Position numbers and translations under genes: made by a program. Below are positions 25,478-33,853 of a stretch of 64,000 nucleotides of DNA, piece by piece; position 1 is the stretch's first letter, and every line of letters starts with the position of its first letter. This DNA comes from DASYXT01 sp035934555 (GTDB lineage Bacteria; Verrucomicrobiota; Verrucomicrobiia; Limisphaerales; UBA8199). The stretch is from assembly GCA_035934555.1 (NCBI GenBank), contig DASYXT010000044.1:65717-129716 (forward strand), in the 5' to 3' direction. The notes beneath the pieces were generated by a model. The model was given only the letters and a program-made list of their open reading frames with translations. It did not search any database and was not told the origin of the DNA.

Positions 25478-26239
25478 TTGAGTGCAACGAAAGTAACCGC
25501 GGAGATGGTGCGCGCGATGAAAGGCGGCAAATTTGCCGCCCTCACGGCGTATGATTTTCCGATGACCCGGCTGTTGGATGAGGCTGGGTTGCCGCTGCTA
25601 TTGGTGGGCGATTCGCTAGGCATGGTCGTGCTTGGCTATCCGGATACGACGCACGTGACGATGGCGGAGATGGAGCATCACGTGCGGGCCGCGGCGCGGG
25701 CCAAGCCGCGAGCGCTGCTGGTGGCGGATTTGCCATACCGAAGTTATGAAACGGTGGAGAGCGCCGGCGCCAACGCGCAACGGCTCGTGGCCGCCGGCGC
25801 CCAAGCCGTGAAGGCCGAAGGTGGCCGCACAATCCTGCCGCAAGTGCAGGCGATTCTCGCCAAGGGCATTCCATTTTTGGGTCATCTCGGCATGCTGCCG
25901 CAGCACGTGCTGGAGGAGGGCGGCTACCGCATCAAAGGCAAGCGGGAGCCGGAACATCAGGCACTGCTGGCCGATGCGTTGGCGTTGGCGCAGGCCGGCG
26001 CGTTTGCCGTCGTGCTCGAACTGGTCGCCGCGCCGGTCGCCAAAGAACTGACTCGGAGCATCCCCATTCCGACCATCGGGATCGGTTCCGGACCTGATTG
26101 CGACGGGCAAATCCTCGTCACGCCCGATTTGCTCGGCATGTTGCCCTGGTACAATTTGAAACATGTCAAACCGAAGCTCAACGCGGCGGAACAAATCAGG
26201 GCTGTGGTGAAGCAATGGGTCGAAGGGTTGAAGCGTTGA
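25478..26239 (+). CDS. panB: 3-methyl-2-oxobutanoate hydroxymethyltransferase (PanB)
   Basis: 253 residues. Transfers a hydroxymethyl group from methylene-THF to alpha-ketoisovalerate, giving ketopantoate, the first committed step of pantothenate/CoA synthesis. Diagnostic motifs of the metal-dependent TIM barrel are present: LTAYDFPMTRLLDEAG, VGDSLGMVVLGYPDT, VADLPYRSYE, KAEGGRT, FLGHLGMLPQ and IPTIGIGSG. The only start in frame is TTG 25478, with GGTGA a few bases upstream. First gene of a panB-moaC-mogA cluster; no panC is in the window. Confidence 0.95.
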   Translation: MSATKVTAEMVRAMKGGKFAALTAYDFPMTRLLDEAGLPLLLVGDSLGMVVLGYPDTTHVTMAEMEHHVRAAARAKPRALLVADLPYRSYETVESAGANAQRLVAAGAQAVKAEGGRTILPQVQAILAKGIPFLGHLGMLPQHVLEEGGYRIKGKREPEHQALLADALALAQAGAFAVVLELVAAPVAKELTRSIPIPTIGIGSGPDCDGQILVTPDLLGMLPWYNLKHVKPKLNAAEQIRAVVKQWVEGLKR

Positions 26240-26700
26240 ACGCCCGGGCACGAAAGCTGACGCACGTCGATGCGCGCGGGCAGGCCGCGATGGTCGATGT
26301 GTCGCCCAAACCGGTCATGCGGCGCGAGGCGATTGCGCGTGGGGAAATTCGGCTGCAACCAGCCACTTTGGACCTCATCCAAGCGCAGGCCGTGGCCAAA
26401 GGAAATGTGTTCGCCACGGCGCGGTTGGCGGGAATCCTCGCCGCGAAGAAGACCGGCGAGCTGATCCCGCTCTGCCATCCGCTGCCACTGACCCATTGCC
26501 AGGTTGAGTTTGCGATCCCGGCCGCGCGCGACCGCGTCGTGATTACAGCGTCGGCCAAGGTGGCAGCGCAGACTGGCGTCGAGATGGAGGCGCTCACGGC
26601 GGTCGCGCTGGCGGCTTTGACCATTTACGATATGTGCAAAGCGGTCGATGCGCGGATGCGGATTGGCGAAATCAAACTGGTCTCGAAAACCAAACAGTAG
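26215..26700 (+). CDS. moaC: Cyclic pyranopterin monophosphate synthase (MoaC)
   Basis: About 161 residues from ATG 26215. A TTG at 26236, which overlaps the panB stop as TTGA, would give a length and N-terminus closer to other MoaC proteins. It converts the MoaA product to cyclic pyranopterin monophosphate in molybdenum cofactor synthesis. Conserved stretches: LTHVDARGQAAMVDVSPKPV, KKTGELIPLCHPLPLTHCQV, VEMEALTAVALAALTIYDMC and KAVDARMRIGEIKLVSKT. The active-site Lys and Asp in the DMCKAVD region are present. It overlaps panB and is followed by mogA after two bases. Confidence 0.95.
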   Translation: MGRRVEALNARARKLTHVDARGQAAMVDVSPKPVMRREAIARGEIRLQPATLDLIQAQAVAKGNVFATARLAGILAAKKTGELIPLCHPLPLTHCQVEFAIPAARDRVVITASAKVAAQTGVEMEALTAVALAALTIYDMCKAVDARMRIGEIKLVSKTKQ

Positions 26701-26702
26701 GC

Positions 26703-27185
26703 ATGCAAATCGTTTGCGGAGTGATCACCATTTCCGATCGGGCCTCGGCGGGTGTGTATGAGGACCTCGGCGGCCCGGCGTTGCGACAGGCTTGCGTAAA
26801 GTACGGTTGGGAGATTCGCGCAGAGAAGCTGGTCCCGGATGAAGTGGCTCAGATTCAGGCCGCGGTGCGCGAACAAATCGCCCAGGGCTGTCACCTCGTA
26901 TTGACGACCGGCGGTACGGGCGTGGCTCGGCGGGATGTAACTCCGGAGGCCGTGCGCGGGCTCGCGACACGAGAACTGCCCGGATTCGGCGAGGTGATGC
27001 GGGCGCAGTCGATGAAGCTAACGCCCAACGCAATTCTGTCGCGCGGGCTGGCTGCGGTGGTGGGAAAGACGTTGGTAATCTGCCTGCCGGGAAAACCGAG
27101 CGGAGCGGTCGAATGTCTCGGATTCGTGGTTGGCGCAATTCCGCATTGCCTCGAGGTGCTGCAAGAGGTGCCGACGGGGTGTTAA
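26703..27185 (+). CDS. mogA: Molybdopterin adenylyltransferase (MogA/MoaB family)
   Basis: 160 residues from ATG 26703, two bases after the moaC stop. It activates molybdopterin by adenylation before metal insertion. The MoCF-binding fold is clear: GVITISDRASAGVYEDLGGP, the nucleotide loop LTTGGTGVARRDVTPEAV, ELPGFGEVMR and the C-terminal LPGKPSGAVECL loop. Other Moco genes (moaA, moaE, moeA) are not in the window. Confidence 0.93.
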   Translation: MQIVCGVITISDRASAGVYEDLGGPALRQACVKYGWEIRAEKLVPDEVAQIQAAVREQIAQGCHLVLTTGGTGVARRDVTPEAVRGLATRELPGFGEVMRAQSMKLTPNAILSRGLAAVVGKTLVICLPGKPSGAVECLGFVVGAIPHCLEVLQEVPTGC

Positions 27186-27259
27186 GGGTTTCACGCCGAA
27201 ACCGCCATTAATCTCAGTGATGTGTACGCAGATGGACGCAACCGGGCGACCGCTGCGCA

Positions 27260-27508
27260 TCACGCGCTTTGGCCAGACTGCGCCTTAGGCGAGCCGATGT
27301 GCTCGCCGTCCACGGTGACGCGGGTGATCATAAGCGCCGAGATGACATCGTAGCGCTCGTCATCACCAAAAACGAAAACCCTCCCAGCCGTGGGGGGAAC
27401 GGCAATATGATCGACGCTGGCGACCCTCAACTGCCCGCCATCAGCGAGGTGGATGGTAAACGGGACAAACGGTGTCGCGTGAATGAGTTTCCGAATATCG
27501 CCTGTCAT
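27260..27508 (-). CDS. Conserved small hypothetical protein
   Basis: 82 residues starting MTGDIRKLIHATPFVPFTIH. The pattern (short helix, then strands LADGGQLRVASVDHIAVPP and GRVFVFGDD, then LMITRVTV) is that of a small beta-rich cytosolic protein I have seen repeatedly as a stand-alone conserved hypothetical in Verrucomicrobia and Planctomycetes, without an assigned function. No signal peptide. The start at 27508 has no obvious ribosome binding site. It is followed by a 75-bp gap to the convergent mogA. Confidence 0.6.
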   Translation of the reverse strand: MTGDIRKLIHATPFVPFTIHLADGGQLRVASVDHIAVPPTAGRVFVFGDDERYDVISALMITRVTVDGEHIGSPKAQSGQSA

Positions 27509-27577
27509 AGCTAAAGCTTATGCTACGCCTAGCAGAAGCGCGAGGCAAGCTCCAGCGCCGGCAGCGCCGCAGGGCTA

Positions 27578-28168
27578 CTATCGGCTGAGATCGGCGAATA
27601 TGCCGGGTGCCGCCCAGTACGCCATGACAGCCCCAACAATTGTAGCGTCAACTGCGACGGCGAACGGCGTCAACAAAACCTGCTTCACCCTCTGCGAAGA
27701 ACCGGTGTATTGAGGCAGTTTGTAAGGATCAAGCTGCTCAGTGCCCGAGTACAACGTGAAAAAGTCAGCCTCGTGGGTTACCCTCGCGTAAAGTCGTTTG
27801 AGCCCGGGGCCACGAGGACCTGGAGCGCCTTCGCCCACGGGAATGGGCGCGAGTCCCGTGGCCGCCTTGGCAGATACAAAGTGCGGCTTTTGATTACGGT
27901 TCACTCGCAGTGTGTTCGGGTCGAGCCAATAGCAGCGAGGCCGAGTGGTGGTGTCGCCATCTTTCGACTCGTCATATTGCACGAGGATGTCCTGTCGCTC
28001 CGTTGAATAGGACAGGCGGAGGTTGGCGGGGCTGCCGGGTCGATAGTGATGAGCGAAGGTCTCTTTATCCCAAAGGGCAGGTGTGCAACCGCAGGCGAAA
28101 GGAAGTGGCAGCGCCAACAGCGCCAGCAACAACCCCCTACGCGCGACTAGTGGCAAAAACGATTTCAT
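27578..28168 (-). CDS. Hypothetical lipoprotein
   Basis: 196 residues with a signal peptide and lipobox (LPFACGC, Cys near residue 28). The mature part is beta-rich (LRLSYSTERQDILVQYDESK) with a PGPRGPG turn, and a C-terminal amphipathic/hydrophobic segment (LTPFAVAVDATIVGAVMAYW). I do not recognise a family. Probably an outer-membrane or inner-membrane lipoprotein expressed alone. It lies just upstream of the small hypothetical on the same strand. Confidence 0.65.
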   Translation of the reverse strand: MKSFLPLVARRGLLLALLALPLPFACGCTPALWDKETFAHHYRPGSPANLRLSYSTERQDILVQYDESKDGDTTTRPRCYWLDPNTLRVNRNQKPHFVSAKAATGLAPIPVGEGAPGPRGPGLKRLYARVTHEADFFTLYSGTEQLDPYKLPQYTGSSQRVKQVLLTPFAVAVDATIVGAVMAYWAAPGIFADLSR

Positions 28169-28460
28169 GTGGTTGATGGGGTGCTGCCGAACGCTGAGCT
28201 CACCGATGAGGCTCCCCCACCCGCTTCCGAATGAGTAGAGCCGGGGCCGGGGGCGGACCCCTGAAGCAGTGTATCCGTCGTGCCGTGGGGAGCAAGCGCT
28301 GAGGAGGCCCGCAATGCGGCCTTGGTTGGCTACTTACACGAGGGGGCGTCAGCGGATATCCGGATCGTGTCAGATGAGTTTCAAAACCCTAATTTGTTTT
28401 GGGCCTACAAGTCTCGTTTTAATTCTCGCGACGGGTGCGAATCGGGTTCATTTTCGATTT

Positions 28461-28751
28461 GTGGTTCCGTTAAGCAACGCGCAAATACGCACATTCAAAG
28501 CGCAGGCCCAACGGCTGAAGGCAAGCCTCAAGCTCGGCAGAGACGGTCTGAGCTCCGGGTTCCTTGCCGCCCTGGATGACGCGCTCAAACATCAGGGCCT
28601 GGTGAAAGTGAAGTTCGATGAATTCAAGGACCAGAAAAAGGAATTGGCGCCGCAATTGGCCGAGAAGAGTGGCAGCTATTTGGTGACACGTGTGGGTAAT
28701 GTGGCCGTGCTGTACCGACCAAAACCAGCCCCGCCACCGCCTGCCGAGTGA
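28461..28751 (+). CDS. yhbY: CRM-domain RNA-binding protein (YhbY family)
   Basis: About 96 residues from GTG 28461 (VVPLSNAQIRTFKAQAQRLK). The CRM/YhbY fold is clear: LKASLKLGRDGLSSGFLAAL with the GxxG-type loop, DALKHQGLVKVKFDEFKD and GSYLVTRVGNVAVLYRPKP. YhbY binds pre-50S ribosomal particles and helps large-subunit assembly. The frame is open to 28269, but upstream codons do not look like YhbY; ATG 28374 is the alternative start. A Pro-rich tail ends the protein. It is a single gene. Confidence 0.8.
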   Translation: MVPLSNAQIRTFKAQAQRLKASLKLGRDGLSSGFLAALDDALKHQGLVKVKFDEFKDQKKELAPQLAEKSGSYLVTRVGNVAVLYRPKPAPPPPAE

Positions 28752-28917
28752 TGGCAGGCAGTGCGCAAATATGAGAATACACATCCACCGGAGCTACGAC
28801 ATCGAGCGCGCGAGTACCCCTGCTAGGTCGCGGACAACCGGGGGTAATTGTCTCTTTTATAACTGCTTATCGTGGGGGTAAGTTTTGCATGGGTGCAGGC
28901 GGCGAATGGCCTAATGC

Positions 28918-29415
28918 TCAACTCGCCGATGGCGGCCCGCCTGCGGCCCCCGAACCGCCCGAAAGCGCCGCAGGGCCGTCCTTCGGTGAAGCGCTTTCCC
29001 GGCCGCTCGCCCACTGGACCAAGCCCAGCTCCAGTAACGCCTCCAGTGAGTTAGAGCCTCCGAAGTGCTCAACAATTCGGCCATCTCGGATTCTTTCGAT
29101 ATTCACGCCGGACAGGACGATGCGTTTATGCGTGGGTCTCAAGCCGCCCCACTCGCCAGAGTGCGTTCCTCGCATCGTCCACCATGTAACCACAATGTCT
29201 CCCTCAGCCACCTGACCGTCCACCGTCATAACCATGTCGGGATAACACCTGTGGAATTGCAGCACGTGTTCTCGAAACCATGCCAAACCGTTAATATTGG
29301 TATGTGGCACCGTGCAATCGCTGGCGATAAACTCCGGCAAGCGCTCGACCTCGCCCGTGTTCACCACCTCCTCCCGGAGCCGGCGCGCGAGTAGTTTATT
29401 ATCTGCTTCAGACAT
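28918..29415 (-). CDS. SnoaL-like ester cyclase family protein
   Basis: 165 residues from ATG 29415 (MSEADNKLLARRLREEVVNT). The SnoaL/NTF2-like fold is indicated by LPEFIASDCTVPHTNINGLA, REHVLQFHRCYPDMVMTVDG, VAEGDIVVTWWTMRGTHSGE and GVNIERIRDGRIVEHFGGSN, all diagnostic of the ester cyclase family. Members are small cytosolic proteins, mostly without assigned reactions. The last ~25 residues (SASPKDGPAALSGGSGAAGG) are a low-complexity tail, possibly read-through of intergenic sequence. An upstream start at 29472 is possible. Confidence 0.82.
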   Translation of the reverse strand: MSEADNKLLARRLREEVVNTGEVERLPEFIASDCTVPHTNINGLAWFREHVLQFHRCYPDMVMTVDGQVAEGDIVVTWWTMRGTHSGEWGGLRPTHKRIVLSGVNIERIRDGRIVEHFGGSNSLEALLELGLVQWASGRESASPKDGPAALSGGSGAAGGPPSAS

Positions 29416-29504
29416 AGCGTAAAATAATTCGTCCCGGTCAACGCGAAGCTGAACGATGCGGCGGAGGCGCATTCAGGGGCGTAGCTCCGGGTTCGGCACA
29501 GCGC

Positions 29505-29558
29505 TGCTGGAGGGCTCCCAATCGCCGCCGCAGGTCCTCATCCGCCTCAGGGTCATAG
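29505..29558. repeat. 54-bp dispersed repeat, copy A (partner 29921-29974)
   Basis: Matches copy B at 49 of 54 positions. On the minus strand it would encode YDPEADEDLRRRLGALQ, and copy B encodes YYPEADEDLPRRLRTIQ, so both look like scraps of one protein-coding family lying on both sides of the decayed hicBA genes. Confidence 0.6.
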
Positions 29559-29567
29559 CCATAAGCC

Positions 29568-29657
29568 TCAAAGTGCTTCAGAACCACCCCTGCGGGATTT
29601 CAGTTTGCGTGCGGTGTCCACCGCCCGGAGGTGATTGATGCCGGGAATGCGCGGCAT
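29568..29657 (-). pseudogene. hicA: hicA toxin remnant
   Basis: From ATG 29657 the first 13 codons read MPRIPGINHLRAV, a typical HicA N-terminus. The frame then drifts (DTARKLKSRRGGSEAL) and stops after 29 codons. The catalytic histidine region of HicA (GKHI-type) is missing. It starts 6 bases after the stop of the hicB-like fragment, the spacing of a hicBA operon. Non-functional. Confidence 0.6.
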
Positions 29658-29663
29658 GGTTAG

Positions 29664-29756
29664 CTACGCCACCGGAACTTCAATTTCCCTGACATCCGCG
29701 CCGGAAATGGATTCTTGAACTGCAGCCAAGTAATCCTGAATGGCGTTCTGCAACAT
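29664..29756 (-). pseudogene. hicB: hicB antitoxin C-terminal remnant
   Basis: MLQNAIQDYLAAVQESISGA, then DVREIEVPVA and stop. This is what the end of a HicB antitoxin looks like (an amphipathic helix of the DxxExAxxxYL type, then a short strand). The conserved N-terminal YxxxxEDGGY strand region is absent upstream, where the frame (to 29870) is unrelated Arg-rich sequence. Together with the hicA fragment it marks a decayed hicBA module. Confidence 0.45.
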
Positions 29757-29920
29757 TGGCAAGCGCCTCCGGCTCGGTTTTTCCCTGCGACCAGCAGCCC
29801 CGCAACGCTGGACAGTGGACACTCTAGCTCTCATCTGTTGCCTGAAGAACGACGCGGTATCGCATGGCAAAAATTAACCTGACCGACATCACAAGTCACT
29901 GCCAAACAGCTCCGCATCGC

Positions 29921-29974
29921 TGCTGGATGGTTCTCAATCGCCGCGGCAGGTCCTCATCCGCCTCAGGGTAATAG
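29921..29974. repeat. 54-bp dispersed repeat, copy B
   Basis: Partner of 29505-29558, direct orientation, five mismatches in 54. The stretch 29757-30086 around it has no intact gene. Confidence 0.6.
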
Positions 29975-30086
29975 TGTGCGAGAATTACCGAACATGAATT
30001 CGCTGGCAGTTCCCCCGGCGCTTTGCCTATGGTGCAGCGGCACTGGTGAACGCCCCATGCTTGAGCATGCTTAAGCGACCGACCTG

Positions 30087-30752
30087 ATGAAGAGTAGTTC
30101 CCGATTTGATGAAGCGGCGGCGCAATGGGACCAAAATCCCGGGCGAGTCGAGACGGCCCGAGCGGTCGGAGCCGCCATCGTCCGTGCGATTAAGCCCCAG
30201 CCCGGTTGGCGGGTGCTCGATTACGGCGCAGGCACCGGATTGCTCACTCTGAATCTTCAGCCGCTTGTTTCCTCGCTGCTCGCGCTGGATTCGTCTCAGG
30301 GGATGATAGAGACGCTGAGACGGAAGCTGGCTGCTAGCGTAATCAGCAATGTCGAGGTGCAGTTGTGGGACCTGGAGGCGGGTCCGTTGGCAAAAGATAA
30401 CTTTGACCTGGTGGTGAGTTCGATGACGCTTCATCACATTCGCAATGTGCGGTTGGTTTTTACACGCTTGGCCGCTCTGTTGAAACCGGGCGGATGGCTG
30501 GCGGTCGCCGATCTGGATTCGGAAGACGGCAGCTTTCATGGACAAGCCGATGATGTGTTCCACTGCGGCTTTGAACGGGGCCAGATCGCGGATTGGCTCG
30601 AATGCGCCGGGTTGACCAACGTTTCTGTTGCGGACGCTTACTCGCTGACCAAACCCAGTTCAATAGGACAGCTCCGCAGTTATGGCATTTTTCTGGCGAC
30701 GGCACAAAAGCGGGCGGCAGAGGCTGAACTTCGGGGGCTCAGTGGTAAGTGA
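30087..30752 (+). CDS. Class I SAM-dependent methyltransferase
   Basis: 221 residues. Motif I VLDYGAGTGLLTLNL (~43-57), motif II-like LLALDSSQGMIETLRRKL, post-I VEVQLWDLEAGPL, motif III VVSSMTLHHIRNV and motif IV LLKPGGWLAVADLDSEDGSF are all in order. UbiE/Methyltransf_11-type fold; substrate unknown, with most similarity to small-molecule methyltransferases. It begins MKSSSRFDEAAAQWDQNPGR, a start common in this group. Stands alone, 165 bp ahead of pilT. Confidence 0.88.
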   Translation: MKSSSRFDEAAAQWDQNPGRVETARAVGAAIVRAIKPQPGWRVLDYGAGTGLLTLNLQPLVSSLLALDSSQGMIETLRRKLAASVISNVEVQLWDLEAGPLAKDNFDLVVSSMTLHHIRNVRLVFTRLAALLKPGGWLAVADLDSEDGSFHGQADDVFHCGFERGQIADWLECAGLTNVSVADAYSLTKPSSIGQLRSYGIFLATAQKRAAEAELRGLSGK

Positions 30753-30917
30753 TGGCAGGCGCTATGCAAATATGAAAATAGAAAGTATAACTCCTGGGAA
30801 CGATGCCTCTGGCCTCGGCCACTGGATTGTTGCTCAACCAGATTTTAACCTTTGTTCCCTGGATCCTGCGGTGCGGAACTTTTTGCCAGCGGTGGGGTTG
30901 GGGTATAAGATGTCGAG

Positions 30918-32123
30918 ATGGATCTGGATTCACTGGTTAATCTAGCGGCGACCAACGGCGCCAGCGATCTGCATTTGGAAGCGGGTCTGCCGGCGGCGGT
31001 GCGCGTGCGCGGGGCGTTGCGCACGGTGGGCGAGCCGCTGTCCCCCAAGCTGCTGATGGAGATGGCGCGCCAGGTGATCGGCGATGAGCAATGGCCGCGC
31101 TTTGTTGCGCAGCGCTCGTCCGATTTGTCGCGGAATATTCAGGGCGTGCGTTGCCGGATTAACGTGTTGCAAACTGCCCGCGGCATCGGGTTCGCCATCC
31201 GTTTGCTGGCGTCGTTTCAGGCGACGGTCGAGCGGCTGAACCTGCATACAGACCTCAAGAAACTGGTGGACCACACGCATGGGCTGATTTTGGTCAGCGG
31301 TCCGACCGGCAGCGGCAAGTCTTCGACGCTGGCGGCGCTCATCCAGGAAATTAACCTCACTGATGCCCGTCACATCGTCACCATCGAGAGCCCGATCGAA
31401 TATAACTTCCGGCCGCGGCGGGCGTACATTCGCCAACGTGAGGTGGGCCGGGACACGCCGAGTTTCGAGCAAGCGCTGTTGGATGCGTTGCGCGAGGACC
31501 CCGATGTGCTGATGGTGGGTGAGATGCGCGACCCGGAAACGATGCGGTTGACCTTGAGCGCCTCGGAGACGGGCCACCTGGTGCTGGCGACCGTTCATTC
31601 GAGCACCTCCGCCGAGGCGTTGCAGCGCGTGGTGTCGGCTTTTCCGGCGGAAATCCAGAGCGGGGTCGCGGCGCAATTGGCCGACTGTTTGGTCGCGGTG
31701 ATCGCGCAACGGCTGCGGTTTCGCCAGGACCTCAATATCCGCGTGCCGGAATGCGAAATTCTCATGGCGACACACGCGGTGAAGAATTTCATTCGCAATC
31801 GGGATTTTTTTAAGATCGCTTCGTCCCTCGAAACGGGCGCCGAGCACGGCATGTGGAGCTTCCAACGGTATCGCAACTGGCTGGAAAACCGGACCAACTG
31901 GACGCTGCCGGACCAGGCGGCGCAGGCCGCGGAGAGCGAGCCGGCGGAGCCGAGCGCACCGCCGGTAGTGCTGCCGGCGTTCGCGCCGGCGCCGAGAACT
32001 ACGAAGCTGGAGAAGGCCCCGCCGACGCCTGCGCCGGCGCTCAATTCGGGCAAGCCGGGCCGGATTGAAATTGAACCAGTGGAAGGGGAGTTCGGCAAAA
32101 TCTTGAAGCGCCCGGGGGAGTAA
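30918..32123 (+). CDS. pilT: PilT-type type IV pilus retraction ATPase
   Basis: 401 residues. An N-terminal PAS-like domain (ASDLHLEAGLPAAVRVRG) precedes the ATPase core: Walker A GPTGSGKSST at 128-137, Asp box IVTIESPIEYNF, Walker B LREDPDVLMVGEMRDPETM and the His box LATVHSSTSAEALQRV. The FPAEIQSGVAAQLAD and LMATHAVKNFIRN stretches are diagnostic of PilT rather than PilB. A Pro/Ala-rich C-terminal tail of ~65 residues (from about 335) is an extension over typical PilT. No pilus structural genes are nearby. The stop overlaps the next start (TAATG). Confidence 0.93.
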   Translation: MDLDSLVNLAATNGASDLHLEAGLPAAVRVRGALRTVGEPLSPKLLMEMARQVIGDEQWPRFVAQRSSDLSRNIQGVRCRINVLQTARGIGFAIRLLASFQATVERLNLHTDLKKLVDHTHGLILVSGPTGSGKSSTLAALIQEINLTDARHIVTIESPIEYNFRPRRAYIRQREVGRDTPSFEQALLDALREDPDVLMVGEMRDPETMRLTLSASETGHLVLATVHSSTSAEALQRVVSAFPAEIQSGVAAQLADCLVAVIAQRLRFRQDLNIRVPECEILMATHAVKNFIRNRDFFKIASSLETGAEHGMWSFQRYRNWLENRTNWTLPDQAAQAAESEPAEPSAPPVVLPAFAPAPRTTKLEKAPPTPAPALNSGKPGRIEIEPVEGEFGKILKRPGE

Positions 32124-32524
32124 TGGGATCCAGGAAGCAGAAGGCGCGGGCGCTGGCGCTACTGTTGATGTTGAGCGCTGGGGTGGCGGCGGGGCTGGCG
32201 GGCTGTGTTTCCAAGGCCCGCGCCAAGGCGGAAGCGCGCGCGGCATTCGTCGCCGGCGAACAGCAAGCGATGAACAATGTCGAGCAACTGCGCAATCGCG
32301 GCGATACGGTTACCGTTCTGGGCGACGTCAAAACACACCAAATCCCCTGGACAACGGAGCTGACGCTGGCCAAGGCGGTCGTTGATGCGGGGTATATTGG
32401 GGCGGCCGATCCGACGCAAATCCTGGTGGTACGTGAGGGGCGGGCGACGCCTTACGATCCGAAGCAACTGTTGAAGGGCGAGGATGTGCCGCTGCAAGCG
32501 AGGGACGTTGTGGTGCTTCGTTGA
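32123..32524 (+). CDS. SLBB-domain lipoprotein
   Basis: 133 residues with a signal peptide and lipobox GLAGC. The C-terminal half (about 62-133: VTVLGDVKTHQIPWTTELTL, AKAVVDAGYI, ILVVREG and QARDVVVLR) is an SLBB/ubiquitin-like beta-grasp domain as in polysaccharide export (Wza) and competence (ComEA) proteins. Coupled to pilT by a one-base overlap, which links it to pilus or surface-polysaccharide function. The 60-residue middle is basic and helical (KARAKAEARAAFVAGEQQAM). Confidence 0.75.
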   Translation: MGSRKQKARALALLLMLSAGVAAGLAGCVSKARAKAEARAAFVAGEQQAMNNVEQLRNRGDTVTVLGDVKTHQIPWTTELTLAKAVVDAGYIGAADPTQILVVREGRATPYDPKQLLKGEDVPLQARDVVVLR

Positions 32525-32572
32525 GAAGGCGGTTTTTGTTGCCGCAAGGCGTTGAGGTTGTAAATTCGGCCG

Positions 32573-33718
32573 GTGCTCGAGCCGCCACCGCTGCAACAAC
32601 TCCGCCGCACTTACGTGCGTGTTGGCGGCCGGACGCTCATTTATTTTTCCGGTTGTGACTATTTTCGCCTCGCGAGCCATGCCGGGGTGCTGCGCGCTGC
32701 CCACGCTGGATTGCGCAAGTACGGTTTGAGCGTCGCCGCCTCGCGCCTGACGACCGGCAACCATCGGCTCTATGGTGAACTGGAGGAGAGATTGGCCGGC
32801 TTCTTTGCCGCCAAAGACGCGCTTGTGGTACCGAGCGGGTATGTGACCAATCTGATTGTCGCGCAGGCGCTGGCGGGGACTTTTTCGCACGCACTGGTAG
32901 ATGAGGAGTCGCACCCGTCGCTGGGGCACGCGGCTCGGTTACTCGACTGTCCGGTGCTGAAGTTCGAACACCGTTCGCCGGCGGCGCTGGCTGGCACGGT
33001 TCGCCGGTGCGGCCCCGGCGCGCGGGTGATGGTGCTCACCGACGGCATGTTTTCGCGCGATGGCGCGGCGGCGCCGCTGGATGAGTATCAATCTGCTTTG
33101 CCGCGGGACGCAGTGTTGCTGGTGGATGACGCCCACGGCGCCGGTGTCCTGGGCCGAACCGGCCGCGGCACGCTCGAACATGCCGGCGTCGGCCGGGCGC
33201 AAGTGATCCAGACTATAACCTTGAGCAAAGCTTTTGGGGCGTATGGAGGCGCGATTCTGGGCACGCCGGCCCTGCGCCAAAGGATTCTGGACCGCAGCCA
33301 ATTGTTTGTCGCCAGCACGCCGCTGCCATTGCCGTTGGCTAACGCGGCGATGGAAGGCGTGAAGGTGTTGGCACGCGGGGCGAGCCTGCGGCGCCGGTTA
33401 CACGCGAACGCTAGTTACACGAAGGCCGCGTTGCGAGCCTCCGGGCACGACCTCCCCGACACACCAGGACCAATCCTATTCTTTGCGCCGAGCAATTCAG
33501 CCGCGGCGTCCCGTCTGAAGGCGCGGCTGTTGCGAGCCGGCATTTATCCGCCGTTCATGCATTACCCCGGCGGCCCGGCTGGCGGGTACTTTCGCTTCGT
33601 TATTTCCAGCGAGCACACCCGCGAGCAGTTGGACCGGGTTATTGCAGTTTTGCGGGGTGCGTTCTTTGGTCGAAGCGATTCGGTTCCACCGCGAATGGAG
33701 GCGAATCAACGCAAATAA
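32573..33718 (+). CDS. Alpha-oxoamine synthase family PLP enzyme (AONS/KBL-like)
   Basis: 381 residues from GTG 32573. Fold type I, class II aminotransferase: AASRLTTGNHRLYGELEERL (the SGxSRLxxGxxxxHxxLE motif of AONS enzymes), LVDEESHPSLGHAARL, cofactor DDAHGAGVLG at 185-194, the Schiff-base lysine K219 in ITLSKAFGAYGG and RFVISSEHTREQL at the C-terminus. Relatives condense amino acids with acyl-CoA (8-amino-7-oxononanoate for biotin; 2-amino-3-ketobutyrate). No other biotin gene is near, so the exact product is undecided. The upstream gap to the SLBB gene is 48 bp. Confidence 0.85.
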   Translation: MLEPPPLQQLRRTYVRVGGRTLIYFSGCDYFRLASHAGVLRAAHAGLRKYGLSVAASRLTTGNHRLYGELEERLAGFFAAKDALVVPSGYVTNLIVAQALAGTFSHALVDEESHPSLGHAARLLDCPVLKFEHRSPAALAGTVRRCGPGARVMVLTDGMFSRDGAAAPLDEYQSALPRDAVLLVDDAHGAGVLGRTGRGTLEHAGVGRAQVIQTITLSKAFGAYGGAILGTPALRQRILDRSQLFVASTPLPLPLANAAMEGVKVLARGASLRRRLHANASYTKAALRASGHDLPDTPGPILFFAPSNSAAASRLKARLLRAGIYPPFMHYPGGPAGGYFRFVISSEHTREQLDRVIAVLRGAFFGRSDSVPPRMEANQRK

Positions 33719-33853
33719 CAACCGAATCGGAGTTGCGTTTTGCGGGCCGGGGCATCGGGAAAAACGCTGACAACCTTGACGCGCGCTGCCGGCATACCGG
33801 GCATGACATAGTTGGTATTTGCATCGTAGGAATCCCTTGACTAACCTGCACCG

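Noticed and set aside
29568..29870. Functional hicBA toxin-antitoxin pair
   Set aside because: HicA stops after 29 codons without its catalytic histidine, and HicB lacks its N-terminal domain.
30942..32246. 434-codon minus-strand ORF opposite pilT
   Set aside because: Arg/Pro-rich antisense shadow; pilT on the other strand is unmistakable.
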